NCBI RefSeq assembly: GCF_029852145.1 | Contig: NC_079972.1 | Coordinates: 15,064,986-15,128,985, forward strand | Direction: 5' to 3' | Source of the DNA: Microplitis mediator | Taxonomy: Eukaryota; Arthropoda; Insecta; Hymenoptera; Braconidae | DNA: 64,000 nt | In this document: positions 38,609 to 51,237 of the stretch, in pieces | How positions within the stretch are numbered: position 1 is the first letter of the stretch | Layout: each line of letters starts with the position of its first letter | The notes under the pieces: generated by a model | Database searches by the model: none | Told to the model about the DNA's origin: nothing | Seen by the model: only the letters and a program-made list of their open reading frames with translations | Program-made: the position numbers and the translations under genes

Positions 38609-39651
38609 GACAACACATACAGAGGACGGTGGGTTACAACACATGTATATTTAAATATGTGAAGAGTGTACTAAAGTGCTGAGAGCAAAAGTATAGAGAA
38701 GTCTATTGATTCTTACCTTACGTTCGTATCCGTCGTCTTCCTTGGCAGCTACGAAGAGTAATATCCACGGGTTGTCGTAGGGAATCCAACTTCCGGTTCA
38801 GTAAATCTATTTTTTAAAATTCCACCAACTAAAATAAGTTCTCACTGTCGATGTGTCGCTTGCACTGGATTCCACTTAGACTTGTTACTTAATTACGGTT
38901 TGAAAATCTGCATAAAATAATTTTGAATTTTAAAAAATAATTATGAGAACATTCGCGTGGCTGAGGATGATGTTTATGGTTACGGTATAAGAGAAATATT
39001 GGAGTAAAAAATAAATATCGCAAGCAAACGGTGAGAATAATAAACACGACCGCACGAACCGGCTTGACGTGTAAGACTGAAAAGTTGACTACGGGAGAAC
39101 TACACTCCGTTTACGCTCGGTTACGATCGCCGGCAGTCGGCTCCAGAATCGGAGTGGGGGAAACGCCGAGAGAAACGCGCTAGATGCTTTGCTTTGATGA
39201 CGAGATACTAGACGACGAGGACCGCGACCAGGACCAGGATGAAGACCAACCAAGAGGACGAGGCTGATGATGACGAGGGAGGACCCAGGCAAGACCAGTC
39301 TGAGACTGAGCCCAAGACCAAGACCAGGACAGGAATCCACTGATTTTATAAATTAAAGTTAAATCGAATTTTCTAAAAAAAAAAAAATAATAAATTGAGT
39401 TATAGTAAATTTTAAAAAAATATCAGATGCTGAAGCCGTCTTGGTCTAACGTACAAAAACCGGTAGCGCAACGTTACAACTCAGCCTTCTGGCTCTAATA
39501 ATAGTGTAGACACGATCCATGCTATGATGATGTTGCTCCCAGATTAAATGCCGTGGATTCTCGTCGGGAAGAGACCAAGGTTGAGAGGTTCCTCTTCTTC
39601 AGCTCTAGCTTCAGTTCACTTTATTATTTTTATCCCCCTCGTCTTTCTCCA

Positions 39652-39681
39652 TATTATTATTATTATTATTATTATTATTAT
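39652..39681 (+). repeat. (ATT)n microsatellite
   Basis: About ten ATT units. It generates the isoleucine or tyrosine runs in the overlapping open frames. Confidence 0.9.
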
Positions 39682-41298
39682 CGTCATTATTTTCTGGCAT
39701 ATCACATATCACAAGACACACTGCCCGAGACATCGGAAATTATTATCCAGACTCTAAACTGATTTCACGGAGTTTCCGTATCGCGTACACTTTTATAAAT
39801 TATTTAATTCCCTTTTAAATAATGTAATATAACGCAAGACGGTTTACTTAATATAATTCGACATAGAATAGCCGGATGAGTATCATCTCCGGTCTCTTGT
39901 GAGCTTTAACTTTTTTTTCATTTTTTTCCGGCACTCCAATTTGCTGCCCATATATGAAATATATTTTTCTCACTGTGTGACGTCCGTTATTGTCTTTTTT
40001 AATAATACATGTCTATACAATACAATAATAATAATAATGATAGTAATGGAATATCCGTAATAAATATAAAAACAAATTACCGAGAAAATTAATTCAAATG
40101 TAATGGCCGTTTCATTTGAGTTTATTCGTTTGTTAAAGATATTAATAAATTCCGAATGAAAATGGCTTGTCTGGTGTCTTTTTCTCTTTCTCTCCCTCTC
40201 TTTATCAGTGTACATGCTAAAGGCACGCGTTAGTAGTGTCTTAAATCACAGGGCATTGCCGCTCTGAATGCATAGCACCACTTATCATTTACCCAGCGCT
40301 TGTATTATTTGTAATGTAATATAATAATAACGGCGATGACGATGGCTCAGTAAATAAAAAATAAAACCGAGTTATTATATTAAGCTCTTGACGTTTTTCC
40401 TTAATGCAGAGTAGTATAGAGGACGTACGTTCTTCCTGGCCGCTGGAGTAGCATAGAGGGAACCTGAATTTTTACAAAGAACTTTACCGCGAATTCCGGT
40501 TCTGCTGTGGCCCAGAGATAATATTTTTTATAAAAATCTACATCAGGTTGTTTGCATCAACGGACGAGATATCAAAATTATTTTGACAGCCTTGAGAGAC
40601 GTACAATAGGAGCTAGAAATATAAACAACGATAGATAGTCTAATGACAGGTTTCCTGGCCTGTCATTTTTATTAAACAGGAATAATTAAAAAATATTTTT
40701 AAAAACTCAATAACCTCGTCACGGATTGGATGACAGTAATTGAGATTTTATTCATCCGTAAAAACAACAAGAGTTGAATTTCCTCAGGCACTCTTTCTAC
40801 CTCTGTCTTGGATTGGGCTCGGACTCGGACTCTGGCTTTACCTCGGGCTCGGTTCATTCGTGTAGTGAGGTCTTGTACTAATTTATTGCGAGGCACATTC
40901 CCAATCGGCCCGCACGTGGCCCTGTATATCAGGCGGGAGAATCATTCGATAAGAGGGGCCTTATCCCAACACAACCGGTTTTAGATTGTTATACGATATA
41001 CCAGAGTCGTTGCCCGCCTTTAAGATACTGCTCGATGATGAAAATGATTTAACGACTCCCCTAATTTTTCTCAAAACCATCTCTTACATCCTGTATAAAT
41101 ACACCGACGTACTATAATTCAACTCCACTTTATACTTTACAAGGTTTCATAGAAATCAATAACTATTGTCTTTGTCCCCGTCCCCATGACCCGGCTTTCA
41201 TTTAATTTTGACATAATATCTCTTCATCCGTTTTTTTACAAACATAAATTGAAAATCAAAAAATCAACATAGAAATATTTATTAAAGTTTTTCTTATA

Positions 41299-41809
41299 GG
41301 AGAGGGAGGGGCAAAAGGGGGTACTTATAGAAATACCAAGTTTTCGAGGACTCAAATACGCTAAATCTTTTTTTTTTTAATGATATTCAAAGTAAATAGA
41401 AAAAATTTTCAGTTACCGTTGAAAAAAAAAATTTTTCATTTCTGCGGACAAAGTGGGGTACCCCCTAAATAAGGTAAAAAAAAAAAAATTTCTGAATTTT
41501 AAACGAATTTGATTAAGTTGAATTTTTTTGTAAGTAATTTACATGAAGAAAAATAATATTTTACATGTTTATTGGAGACAAAAGAAAAATACAAATTTTT
41601 AATAGTTTTTATCATAAAACAAACTTATATTTTTCAACTGACAATTAATTTTTGAAAAAGTTTATTAAAAAAAATTCAAAGTAACGCTTAATTATATTTA
41701 CAGAAGTGATTTTGGAATGTTTAAAAACCATTTAAAATATAAAATTTTTTTTTATCAAATTTAGGGGGTACCCCGTTTTGCCTACCCTACCCCCTTTCCC
41801 CCCTTCCCC
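41299..41809. mobile_element. G-rich-ended non-autonomous element, copy 2 (511 bp)
   Basis: The left end GGAGAGGGAGGGGCAAAAGG and the right end (CCCTTTCCCCCCTTCCCC) are flanked by TA. Internal GGGGTACCCC and ACCCCGTTTTGCC modules recur next to poly-A/T tracts. Without the nested insert, the element at 49603-50490 is the same sequence in reverse orientation and practically the same length (512 bp). No transposase frame. Confidence 0.82.
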
Positions 41810-42158
41810 TAATTGATTTTGTCAACTGAAAATTAGTCTCATTTTTTTTTTCAAAATAAGTGAAAAGTCTTAAACAGAATGAAATTTCTCCGTACCTCCC
41901 CCCCGTCTTCCTTGCATTGGAAATCTCGAAAAGCAAATCCTGCAATGGATGAGTTGAAACAATGATAATAGAGATTACACACATAAAATACAGTGATGAT
42001 TCCGAAAATGGATTAATCGTGGCTTTGTTTCGAAAGCGATCGCTCCCGATTAGGCGCCAAATCTCTGCTCTCTCCTTTATGTCTTTCGTTTTTACGGCAT
42101 ATCGCGGGAATCGCGCTTTTTCCAACTGCTATATAGGTTTACCCAATATAACTGTGAA

Positions 42159-42232
<74 letters not shown>

Positions 42233-43314
42233 TTCTCTCACACCAGCGAGCACGGAAAAGAGTTTTAACGGAGAATAGATAGAGCATTAAGAGTCATCTT
42301 AATAGTAACTCTGTACATACTGATCGGTTGGTTGGGTTGTTTGACGAGTGCGATCTCTTCCGTGGCATTACATCGCCGATCGCTTTCGAGTCCGATGGGC
42401 ACGGCTCGATAGACCAAACACGCGATATACCCGACACGTACCCAGCTCTTTTAGTACTAATATATATACGGATATATATAAAATAGTATGCGGCAAATCA
42501 TCCAGGATTTAATTATGACGAATGAGGAGGAGAAGGTTGTTAGGAGGAACGGTAGCTCAAGCCGTCCTCTCTCGATAAACAGGCATATTTTCCAATATAA
42601 ATAATAATTGCCGGCTCTGGTTACGAGTAGATCGGCGAAACGTGTCGATGTCTACTTGATACACGTATCTACTTGATTAATGATTGTTAAGTCGTTGCGG
42701 CTGTTGCTCTCTATACCCCGTACATGTGCACATTTACATCTACACAAACGATTATGCTAATTTTCAATTGCTAAGTAAAGATACTTAACATTACACTTTA
42801 TTTTTTAATAATTATTTTTAAATTATTCCGCGGTTATACAGCAACTAAATTTTATTTAAAATATTATTATATAACAAATTTATGTATATGTATGTGGATG
42901 TCTATATAATAAATAAGTGAGCTAATTTAGAGGAAAATTCGAGAGCGGAAAATTTCACAGCATGACAAAATTACTCGTCTCATTTTAAATTCAAACTTTC
43001 TAGTATGTTGTAGGATAGGAACATTCTCGGGTCGTCTGCCAAAAAGAAAGTGCAAACGAGAGTGAACTCGTATATATACGTATAATATCTACATTTATAT
43101 GCATATGTATCTATATATCACTTGTTAAGTTATTCGGCTGGTAGCGAGCGATGAAAGTGATGATTTCTCAGTATGTTTAAATTATAAAACACTGAACGCC
43201 TTTTGTTTGTAATAAAAATTTAAAACACTTGTAAATTTTATTGTACACAAGACTTGCTGGCTACTGTGCTCGAGTAAATTTATATATGTGCTTGAGCCAA
43301 TTGTAGACAACAAG
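41810..43314. other. Noncoding spacer upstream of the tRNA
   Basis: No gene is recognised. The dominant feature is the long AT microsatellite at 42161-42229. Confidence 0.5.
42161..42229 (+). repeat. Long pure (AT)n microsatellite
   Basis: About 69 bp of uninterrupted AT, self-complementary and so able to extrude as a cruciform. Confidence 0.95.
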
Positions 43315-43386
43315 AGCAGAGTGGCGCAGTGGAAGCGTGCTGGGCCCATAACCCAGAGGTCCGTGGATCGAAACCACGCTCTGCTA
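43315..43386 (+). tRNA. Initiator tRNA-Met (anticodon CAT)
   Basis: This 72-nt gene folds as a complete cloverleaf. The acceptor stem AGCAGAG pairs with CTCTGCT (43379-43385) and A43386 is the discriminator. The D arm is GCGC/GCGT. The anticodon stem is TGGG/CCCA around CCCATAA with anticodon CAT. The T arm is CGTGG/CCACG. The A-T first pair, three G-C pairs below the anticodon loop and a T loop ATCGAAA (A instead of T at position 54) are hallmarks of eukaryotic initiator rather than elongator tRNA-Met. It delivers the first methionine to the 40S subunit with eIF2. Internal RNA polymerase III promoters are visible: A box TGGCGCAGTGG (43322-43332) and B box GGATCGAAACC (43365-43375). A 21-T run after position 43393 is the terminator. 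There is no intron and no encoded CCA. Its intact arms argue against a pseudogene. Confidence 0.97.
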
Positions 43387-43393
43387 GCATATA

Positions 43394-43414
43394 TTTTTTT
43401 TTTTTTTTTTTTTT
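43394..43414 (+). terminator. RNA polymerase III terminator (T run)
   Basis: 21 consecutive T residues, 8 bp beyond the tRNA 3' end. Four or more T suffices for Pol III termination. Confidence 0.9.
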
Positions 43415-44136
43415 ATATCTTCAATATATCACACTCAAGTCATACGGTCTTTTGGAGTAACCCGAGGTAAATTAATTGTTTTTAATTATTTAAATCTGAT
43501 GGGGTGTAAATAAAAATCCACGACAGATTATTATTGTATGCCACCCATGCAGAGAGACAACGGTTTGGGAGTTCATCTGAGTTCACGAGCACAAATTCCT
43601 TTCTGAGGAGTTGGGCATTGTCCTCCTCTGCTTCTTCCTCCTTGTTCTCCTCCTTCACATTCACCTCCACCTCCACCTCCACCTTCTTAATGCCTCCTTC
43701 AACTCTCGAGTGTATGGCACGCCCAAGAAATCGAATGAACGTCGCGATGAATTTTAAGACCGCTTGCATGTCAAATTATTGCCCAATGAAATTATCCTTC
43801 TTTTTTATTTTTCAATTCTTTTCCTTTTTTCAAAGCCACTTTTTTTTTAAGAGCCACTTAAAAAGATCGCTAAAATTTTTATATTTTAAAACAACCGTTA
43901 ACAAAAGAACCCTATCCCTGCCCTTGCATTTTTTATTTTTTTCCTGTACCGTAGGCTACTCTGGCGACTCTGGCGATTCAACAAAGACCCTCGGGAATGA
44001 CCGCTCTATTATTAACTCATCTATATACATATATGTGTCTAATAGATCGGGCCATGTGTGTTTTTAAATGTTCAATACATGTACAGGTATTTATATTAAA
44101 TGTGTGTGTTTGTGTGCACATGTGTCAGTATATATA
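43415..44136. other. Noncoding spacer downstream of the tRNA
   Basis: The longest open frame in the window (177 codons, 43534-44067 plus strand) lies here but reads as Ser/Thr/Phe-rich low complexity from CTCCTC and CCACCT repeats. The minus strand is also open (43482-43769). I do not call a gene. Confidence 0.5.
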
Positions 44137-45470
44137 TTAGACTGTTTCAAATTAAGCGACTATTTTTTTTTTTTTGAAGAACTTTGAAAAATCGAAAGGG
44201 TATGTTAAAATATGTTGACAGTTAAGATATGAGCTCTCAATATTGATATTTAGAGGTGGCTGTTTATAATTTTCGGTTTTTCATTCAGTAACATGGTAAA
44301 AAATACATAACTTCCGAAAAAATCAAGATACAGAAAATTTCTCCTCAAACATTTTGTAGCAAATATACCGACCTACAAAAAAGGTCTTCTATGATTTTTG
44401 CATAAATTCAACTATTCACAAGATAACCGACGTCAAAGTTTGATACAATTCGAAGAACTTGTTGTTGCTCGTTCTGAATTTTATACGATGTCGACTAATG
44501 AGAATTCAGGAATTCTTAATACAGTTTTTTGTAGGAAATTGAATGCTCTATAAAAAAAGTTTCTTATCATTTTTTGATAAATCCATCTGTTCGAAAGTTA
44601 TTGGAGCATGAAGTCAAGTTAGAGTAAATTTTGAGATCTTTTTACTTTTCCGGCGAAACTATCGGACTTATCATAAAATGTCTTGGGGTATTTTTTGTAG
44701 ACAATTTTATTTTCTAGAAATTATCATCGATAAAGTTTTTTGAAATTCTCCATTGTTTTCTAGTTATTTCCATTTTATTGCCAAGCTCTTAAAATCGATA
44801 AGAATTATTTTTTTTTCGGTGCTTGGCAATAAAATGGAAATAACTAGAAAACAATGCAGAATTTCAAAAAACTTTATCAATAATAATTTCTAGATAATAA
44901 AATTGTCTACAAAAAATATCCTGTGACATTTTATAATAAGTCCGATAGTTTCGCCGGAAAAGTAAAAAGATCTCAAAATTTACTCTAACTTGACTTCATG
45001 CTCCAATAACTTTCGAACAGATGGATTTATCAAAAAATGATAAGAAACTTTTTTTATAGAGCATTCAATTTCCTACTAAAAACTGTATTAAGAATTCCTG
45101 AATTCTCATTAGTCGACATCGTATAAAATTCAGAACGAGCAACAACAAGTTCTTCGAATTGTATCAAACTGTGACGTCGGTTATCTTGTGAATGGTTGAA
45201 TTTATGCAAAAATCATAGAAGACCTTTTTTGTAGGTCGGTAAATTTGCTACAAAATGTTTGAGGAGAAATTTTCTGTATCTTGATTTTTTCGGAAGTTAT
45301 GTATTTTTTACCATGTTACTAAATGAAAAACCGAAAATTATAAACAGCCACCTCTAAATATCAATATTGAGAGCTCATATCTTAACTGTCAACATATTTT
45401 AACATACCCTTTCGATTTTTCAAAGTTCTTCAAAAAATAAAAAATAGTCGCTTAATATGAAACAGTCTAA
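44137..45470. mobile_element. Long foldback (palindromic) element P4, 1334 bp
   Basis: It starts TTAGACTGTTTC and ends GAAACAGTCTAA, with TA on both sides. The arms pair around a spacer of about 30 bp (left arm ends with CCAAGCTC near 44788, right arm begins GCTTGGC at 44821). The inner part is shared with P2 (CTATAAAAAAAGT, TTTTTTGATAAATCCATCTG, ACTTTTCCGGCGAAACTATC). An extra segment of roughly 150 bp per arm (for example GGTCTTCTATGATTTTTGC) makes it the longest. The arms show few mismatches. No coding capacity. Confidence 0.93.
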
Positions 45471-48400
45471 TATATATATATATATATGTTGAGCGTAAAT
45501 ATTGCACTAAAACCCTTTAGAGTTCTCGATGCCTGAAAAGAAATACCGTTATACATTTCAGCTTGAAATATAACACCCACACATTTGCGCGAGTGGAAAC
45601 AAAAGCGCGTGAAGATAATTAATTTTTGGATCTTCGGAGGACCCGTCTGGCCTAGATATCAGAGGTTTGTCTGCCTCCCATGGGGTCTAAGGATCAACGA
45701 CCTATCCGTACTTTTAAAATAAAAACACGCATACATATCATATGTGGATATAATATCCAGCAACAAAATAAAAATATTTAAAGCATGTTGATAGAGACGG
45801 TTGTAAAGTAAATGAAAATAAAAATATAAATTTTAGAAGCATCCATGTGTCCTTGGTATATTCTTTTATTTGACTCGGCTCAAATGTTAAAAATTCCAAA
45901 GGCTGCATTGGCTAAATTCCTCGGTTGACATTGTCCGGGATCCTCAAGGCGCCGGGGTTTCGTAAATTTACGACATATGGCTCACGTAAAAGCGTTTCGC
46001 GGTAAGGCATTTAAAACTGGCCCTCGTCTCATTTTTACTTTTTTCTTATAAATATAAACACGGCATAATTAAATATAAAAATATATTATATATACATATG
46101 AAAACATACTAAGCTACATACAGTTTGTTGGTAAACTGGACGAGTTAAGCTTTGACGCGTGCACCCACGGTATCTCTCCGTGTTTTGTTCTCTGCGGCAT
46201 TGGTTCGCGTGCGAAGAGCAATTTCCTTATCGACGTGTCTCGATCACTCGGCTTATTGCCCCCAACCAACGACCGACCGAGACCGCGAGTGAAAAAAAAA
46301 TAAAAAAAAAATTTTAAATAAGAAAACTGGATACTGTGGATACAGTAAACAAGGGGGGTGAGACTTGATCGCGAAACGTGTGTCATGCCCGGAAAAATCT
46401 TGTTGGCTTCTATTCGATGAGTTGAGGACATTGCCGCGAACTGAAGACGACATCCACTAGACCACACTGACCGCTTCCTGGTTCTAAGGCCGTCGGAAAG
46501 CCTGTTCTATCTCTTCTTACTTAATATAAATATATAAATATTTTTCAACGGTATCCTATTACCTTTCCAATAACTTTTTAAAATTAAAGCCTTACAAATG
46601 TCACGTCCTCTGGCATTAAGTTTATTACTGAATTTTTATTCCTAATAATAATAATAATAGTATATTATAATTATCGCGACGATTTGTTGCTCAATAAGCG
46701 AAAATAACGATGTCGGATCGCACGGGCCGGCTCTAACTTACGGAGGATTAAACGACGTGGGCCACGCATAAATTTAGTTATTCGGAGGGTAATCGAGTGA
46801 GAGAATGAGCTTTGAAGCGAGACAAGTAACATATCCCGCGTGATATTCAAAGGTGACGAATGCCACGCGCTTACTTTGGAACCGCTCCATCGAAAGAGAT
46901 GAGAGATAAAAGGAGTTAACTTGGAAAATCTGTTGTGCGTGAAAATTTAAAACAACCGACACCTGTTTCAACTCTCCACTGCTCTAAAATTAACCCAATC
47001 ACCTCTTTCATTTCCTTCATCAATATTTAAAAAAAAAAAAAAATTAAATTAAAAAAAAAAAACCAAGTAGATATTTAAGAGATAGAGATATATGTCAGAG
47101 CCAATTAAATGAGCGGAAAAGCGTTTACATGGAATTTGTTTATATAGAAAAGTAGTAATTACTTTTTGTTTATATTTTCTGTGTAAGTTATCCGTTATAC
47201 GTGTATAAGTATATCGCTATTAATGCGCCTATCGCAAAAAGCGTCTCGACGCTCGAGCGGAATGTGGATATGACGACGCATCGTCGACCCAGTTCCTCAT
47301 GGGCCTGGAGTTTGTTCGTCGGGTATGCGGTCGCCTCTACTCCGGGTCGATCGGAGATCGCAAAAGCCTGCGTTCCCAAGACAACATACTTTTTATATAT
47401 TTTTTGTCTCTCCTCATTTTTCTAGCTCTTTTTATTGTCCCTCTCCCTTTAATTATATCTCTCTTTTACTCTTTTGCTGTGACGGTTGCGCAACGACGTG
47501 AAGACGACCGGCCGAGTCGGAGATCTTCAATGTGTTCTATGTATATAATATATATATATATATATACAGATAGTTACTCCAGCGGGTGTGCTAAATGCGT
47601 CTCGGCATTCGGTCGGCTTGGTTGCTCTTTGTATAAAATGTCGCCGAAAATAATTCACCACACCTATTCCCTCGCGGTAGAAGCCCTCCCTCGGTACTCG
47701 GTTGCATAACGAGAGATTTGTCTAAGACATTTATCACGTGTCCACACTTGTGTACATATTGAGTAAACATTTAAATAAAATTTCAAAAAATACGTGAGGA
47801 AAATTTTAATAAACATATAAATTACCGCGGTCGGATAAATGATTTCATCTTGTGATTAATTTTCACTTATTTATTTAATCTGTGGCGCGCAAAAATCCCT
47901 GTAGCTGTTTCTGTCTCATTCTCTCGCTTGGTAAAATTCAATCGCGAAAATACACATAAACATCCGACGACCGCGATCCTGGCCGTAAGCTCAAGTTGTC
48001 GTTCGTTTGCCAAGAATGTTGCATATCCCTGGCTGCCCGAGGGGAGCCAACAGAAAAGACCGAACGAGCAATATAAGAGTAAGAGTGTAAAAGCCAGTTC
48101 GCTGTCCGCTCATGCCAAGGACCTTATAATATCACGAAAAACAGCTCTCCCGCTAAATTAGTTTACTATCAACCGACAACACACTCCATAATTCCATATT
48201 ACACTTTTAATTAATCATTACGTCTCTAAATTACCTAAGATACGGCAAGAAAGTTAATGCAACTTGCCATTAAAATTATTCATTTTTTATTTTTAAAATA
48301 ATCTTATTAATTTTTTTAATAGATAATAGATATTCCAGTGAACGCGGACACTCCTACTTGTTACAACTTTAATTTCTGTTTAGCAGAAAATAATAAAATA

Positions 48401-49602
48401 CCAGCGTAACTTTTATTGACAGGCAACGAAGCGTGTGAGGTTATCGCCGTATACAAATATATAAATAGTAGTAATAAATAAAAATAAAGTTAAAAGATTA
48501 ATTAGGATTGTGACAATATCTTAATTCAGGTACATTAATAATCGTAATTTTAAAAATACAAGAATTAATTATACATGATTCTGATTGAGTGACCATTAAT
48601 AGATTCACTCGGAAAAGATTATCGGAATGTGGTTTAATAAATCAAATGACGAGGTCTGGAAGCGAGAACTCGTCTGACTTTGACGTGCCTTATCTACTAC
48701 CCGGAGGCCTCATACACGCACACAAATACGTAATATATCCATATACATACACATGTATACATAAATTCTTAATATCCGACTCAACTATTTTGCTGATGCT
48801 TTATTTTTAAAAGATCTAATGCTCTGGAGCATTACAAATAGCTTACGACTGTTAAAGAGAACAACAATAAGAGAATAAAAAATTTATTTATATTAGAGTA
48901 CTTCGCTCAGAAGTATTAGTAATAAACTTTCGCTTTGTTTAATATAACGTGCCTTCACTTTCCCTCCTCGTAACACCTTCGGCATTATCTTATTCAGTTT
49001 AATGCGCGATCCTCAGATCCTATACTCTACTCTCTCTATACATACATATATACATACATATATATATATAGATAGATAGATAGTGCACTCTGTGCTGAAT
49101 GCTCCATACGGCTTACAGCGAACACAGACAATACCGATACGCGATAATAAACTGAAGGAGAGATAGTAGCTCTGATATAAACGAGAAAATTGCGCGTCCA
49201 ATTGCCGTCGCTCGGGCAAATCTATTATGCCCATACGATGTAATGTTGAGTTATGGGATAGACTCGACAATGGTCTTCCGGCTGGCCTCTACTCACACAC
49301 ACTCACTCTCTCACTCTAACCGATCATACTTAACTATAATTCGATTATTGCGTTATATTGAAACGTTAATATATCGTTTAGTTATTTTTAACAGCTACAT
49401 TATATATATTATCCCGCAATATATTTTACTTGTGTGAAAATCGAAACAGACATAGACGAAAAGTGTTATTACGAATGTATAAATGACCGATAGAAACGGA
49501 TATTAATAAACCCAATCGTTTCCTGTCAAGGATAATCTGTTGGTGGGGTAATTTCCCGGGTAAATTATTAACCACATCTAACATTATGGAGACGTTCTTG
49601 TA
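45471..49602. other. Noncoding stretch without recognised genes
   Basis: No gene is recognised. Balanced blocks at 46110-46480 and 47220-47710 carry short open frames on both strands. A CATA/ATAG microsatellite lies at 49038-49082. Confidence 0.5.
49038..49082 (+). repeat. (CATA)n-(TA)n-(GATA)n microsatellite
   Basis: Tetranucleotide and dinucleotide steps in succession. Confidence 0.85.
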
Positions 49603-50490
49603 TGGGGAAGGGAGGAAAAAGGGGGTAGAGTAGGCAAAACGAGGTACCCCGAAAATTTTATATTTTAAATGGTTTTTAACTATTCCAAAATCACTTCTGT
49701 AAATATAATTAAGCGTTACTTTGAATTTTTTTGGTAAACTTTTTCAAAAATCAATTGTCAGTTGAAAAATATTAATGATGTTTGTTTTATGATAAAAACT
49801 ATTAAAAATTTTTTTTCTTCTTTTGTATCCAATAAACATGTAAAATATTATTTTTCTTCATGTAAATTACTTAAAAAAAAATTCAATCTAATCAAATTCG
49901 TTTAAAATCCAGAAATTTTTTTTTTTACCTTTTGTAGGGGGTACCCCACTTTGCCCGTAGAAATGAAAAATTTTTTTTTTCAACGGTAACTGAAAATTTC
50001 TTCTATTTACTTTGAATATCATTAAAAAAAAAGGTAATTATATAGAAGTGGGGCTCCCATGTTTTTTGGCCATAAAAAATCGAAAAATAGAGTTTTTCTA
50101 ATTCAGTTATTCGAATATTTTTTTTTTTCAAATTATTCTATTTTCTATGCGCAACAAGAAAAAAAATAGAAATTATAAAAAAAAAAACGTTTTAATGCTC
50201 AAATATTTGATTGAAAATCGAAAATTTAATTTTTTGACTTTTCAATCGCCAAAATCTTTATGAAATTGAATTTTTTAGGTATTGATTTAATTTTTACCAT
50301 AAATCCGCCGAAGAGTAGAACAAAATGAAAAAAAAAATTCTCGGATATCTTCATTTTTCGATTTTTTATAGCCAAAAAACAGGGGAGCCCCACTTCTATA
50401 TAATAACCAAAAAAAAAAAAAGATTTAGCGTATTTGAGTCCTCGAAAACTTGGTATTTCCTTAAGTACCCCATTTTGCCCCTCCCACCCC
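49603..50490. mobile_element. G-rich-ended non-autonomous element, copy 3, with nested insert
   Basis: The ends TGGGGAAGGGAGG and CCCCTCCCACCCC are flanked by TA (49601-49602 and 50491-50492). It is the reverse-orientation counterpart of 41299-41809: shared words include AAATACGCTAAATC, ACCAAGTTTTCGAGGACTC and TTTACTTTGAATATC in the appropriate orientation. A 376-bp inverted-repeat element sits inside (50033-50408). Removing it leaves about 512 bp, matching copy 2. Confidence 0.82.
50033..50408. mobile_element. Nested inverted-repeat element (376 bp)
   Basis: The left end begins GGTAATTATATAGAAGTGGG and the right end finishes with the inverse of GGTTATTATATAGAAGTGGG. The arms continue through GGCTCCC and TGTTTTTTGGC. 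Copy 2 at 41299 is the empty site: there the flanking T tract is uninterrupted. The insertion is inside a homopolymer, so the target duplication cannot be read. No coding capacity. Confidence 0.75.
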
Positions 50491-51237
50491 TATACATGTC
50501 AGAAAAAAAAATTTCTTGCCTCGAGAGATTTTTTTAGTTCTAAAAAAATTTTAGTCTTCAGTTCATAATGCAAAATATTTCTTGCGCCAAAAAAATCTAT
50601 TTTTTCCGTATATATGTCACTGTAGCCAGTACTGAGTAGGCGCACAATAATGAAAGCCTCATATAGATTAATTGTAAGTGTAATGTCTTATGTACATGTT
50701 CATCCAGTAGTAATTGTGTAGACAGTAAATATAATAAAGTCTTGAGGGCGACCGGAATATAATTATTGCCGTGAAAGTAGTGTGAACGAGGTCTCCAGTT
50801 AAAAATGTGTGAGTGTGTCTAACAATAAGTCTAAAGATGCCTAGACAATACCCGACCTCGTCTAATTACAATTAATTATGGTAGACTGACACGAAATATT
50901 AGGTGAGAAGGATAAAAATATGTGTGTGTGTAAATACGTGTGTCGTATCCTTAAGTTTCACAAAAGACTTTTTAAAGTTTTAGCTTCTTATTTTTTTTCT
51001 CTCTTCGTTTAAACTTTTAAAGTTTACTCATCGCTAATCTTACAGGCAATCATTGTATATTTTCACATTGCCTAATGAACAATTGGACACTCTCTACTAC
51101 AGAGCTCCATTTTATTCAAGTCAGTTCACGCATACATCCCAAGAGCCTTTTTAAATTTTCTATCAAACATTACCGCGTTATGGAAAATAAAAAACCACAT
51201 GCTGATTAGTGTAAATATTGAGGTACGATGACATCTA
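50491..51237. other. Noncoding spacer
   Basis: I see nothing recognisable here. Confidence 0.5.

Larger units (their letters stand above)
35864..41298. other. Noncoding stretch without recognised genes
   Basis: No gene is recognised. It contains several triplet microsatellites, a pyrimidine-rich block at about 36240-36310 that makes an Arg/Lys-rich minus-strand frame, a small hairpin AATGACAGG-TTTCCTGG-CCTGTCATT at 40642-40667, and a more balanced block at 39080-39340. Confidence 0.5.

Noticed and set aside
43534..44067. Longest open frame in the window (177 codons, plus strand)
   Set aside because: It is Ser/Thr/Phe-rich, built from CTCCTC/CCACCT and T-rich repeats. The opposite strand is also open, and no domain is recognisable.
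48222..48250. Minus-strand CTTGCCGTATCTTAG followed by GTAATT
   Set aside because: The acceptor tract is short and the donor weak. It is kept only as a possible third site on the same strand.
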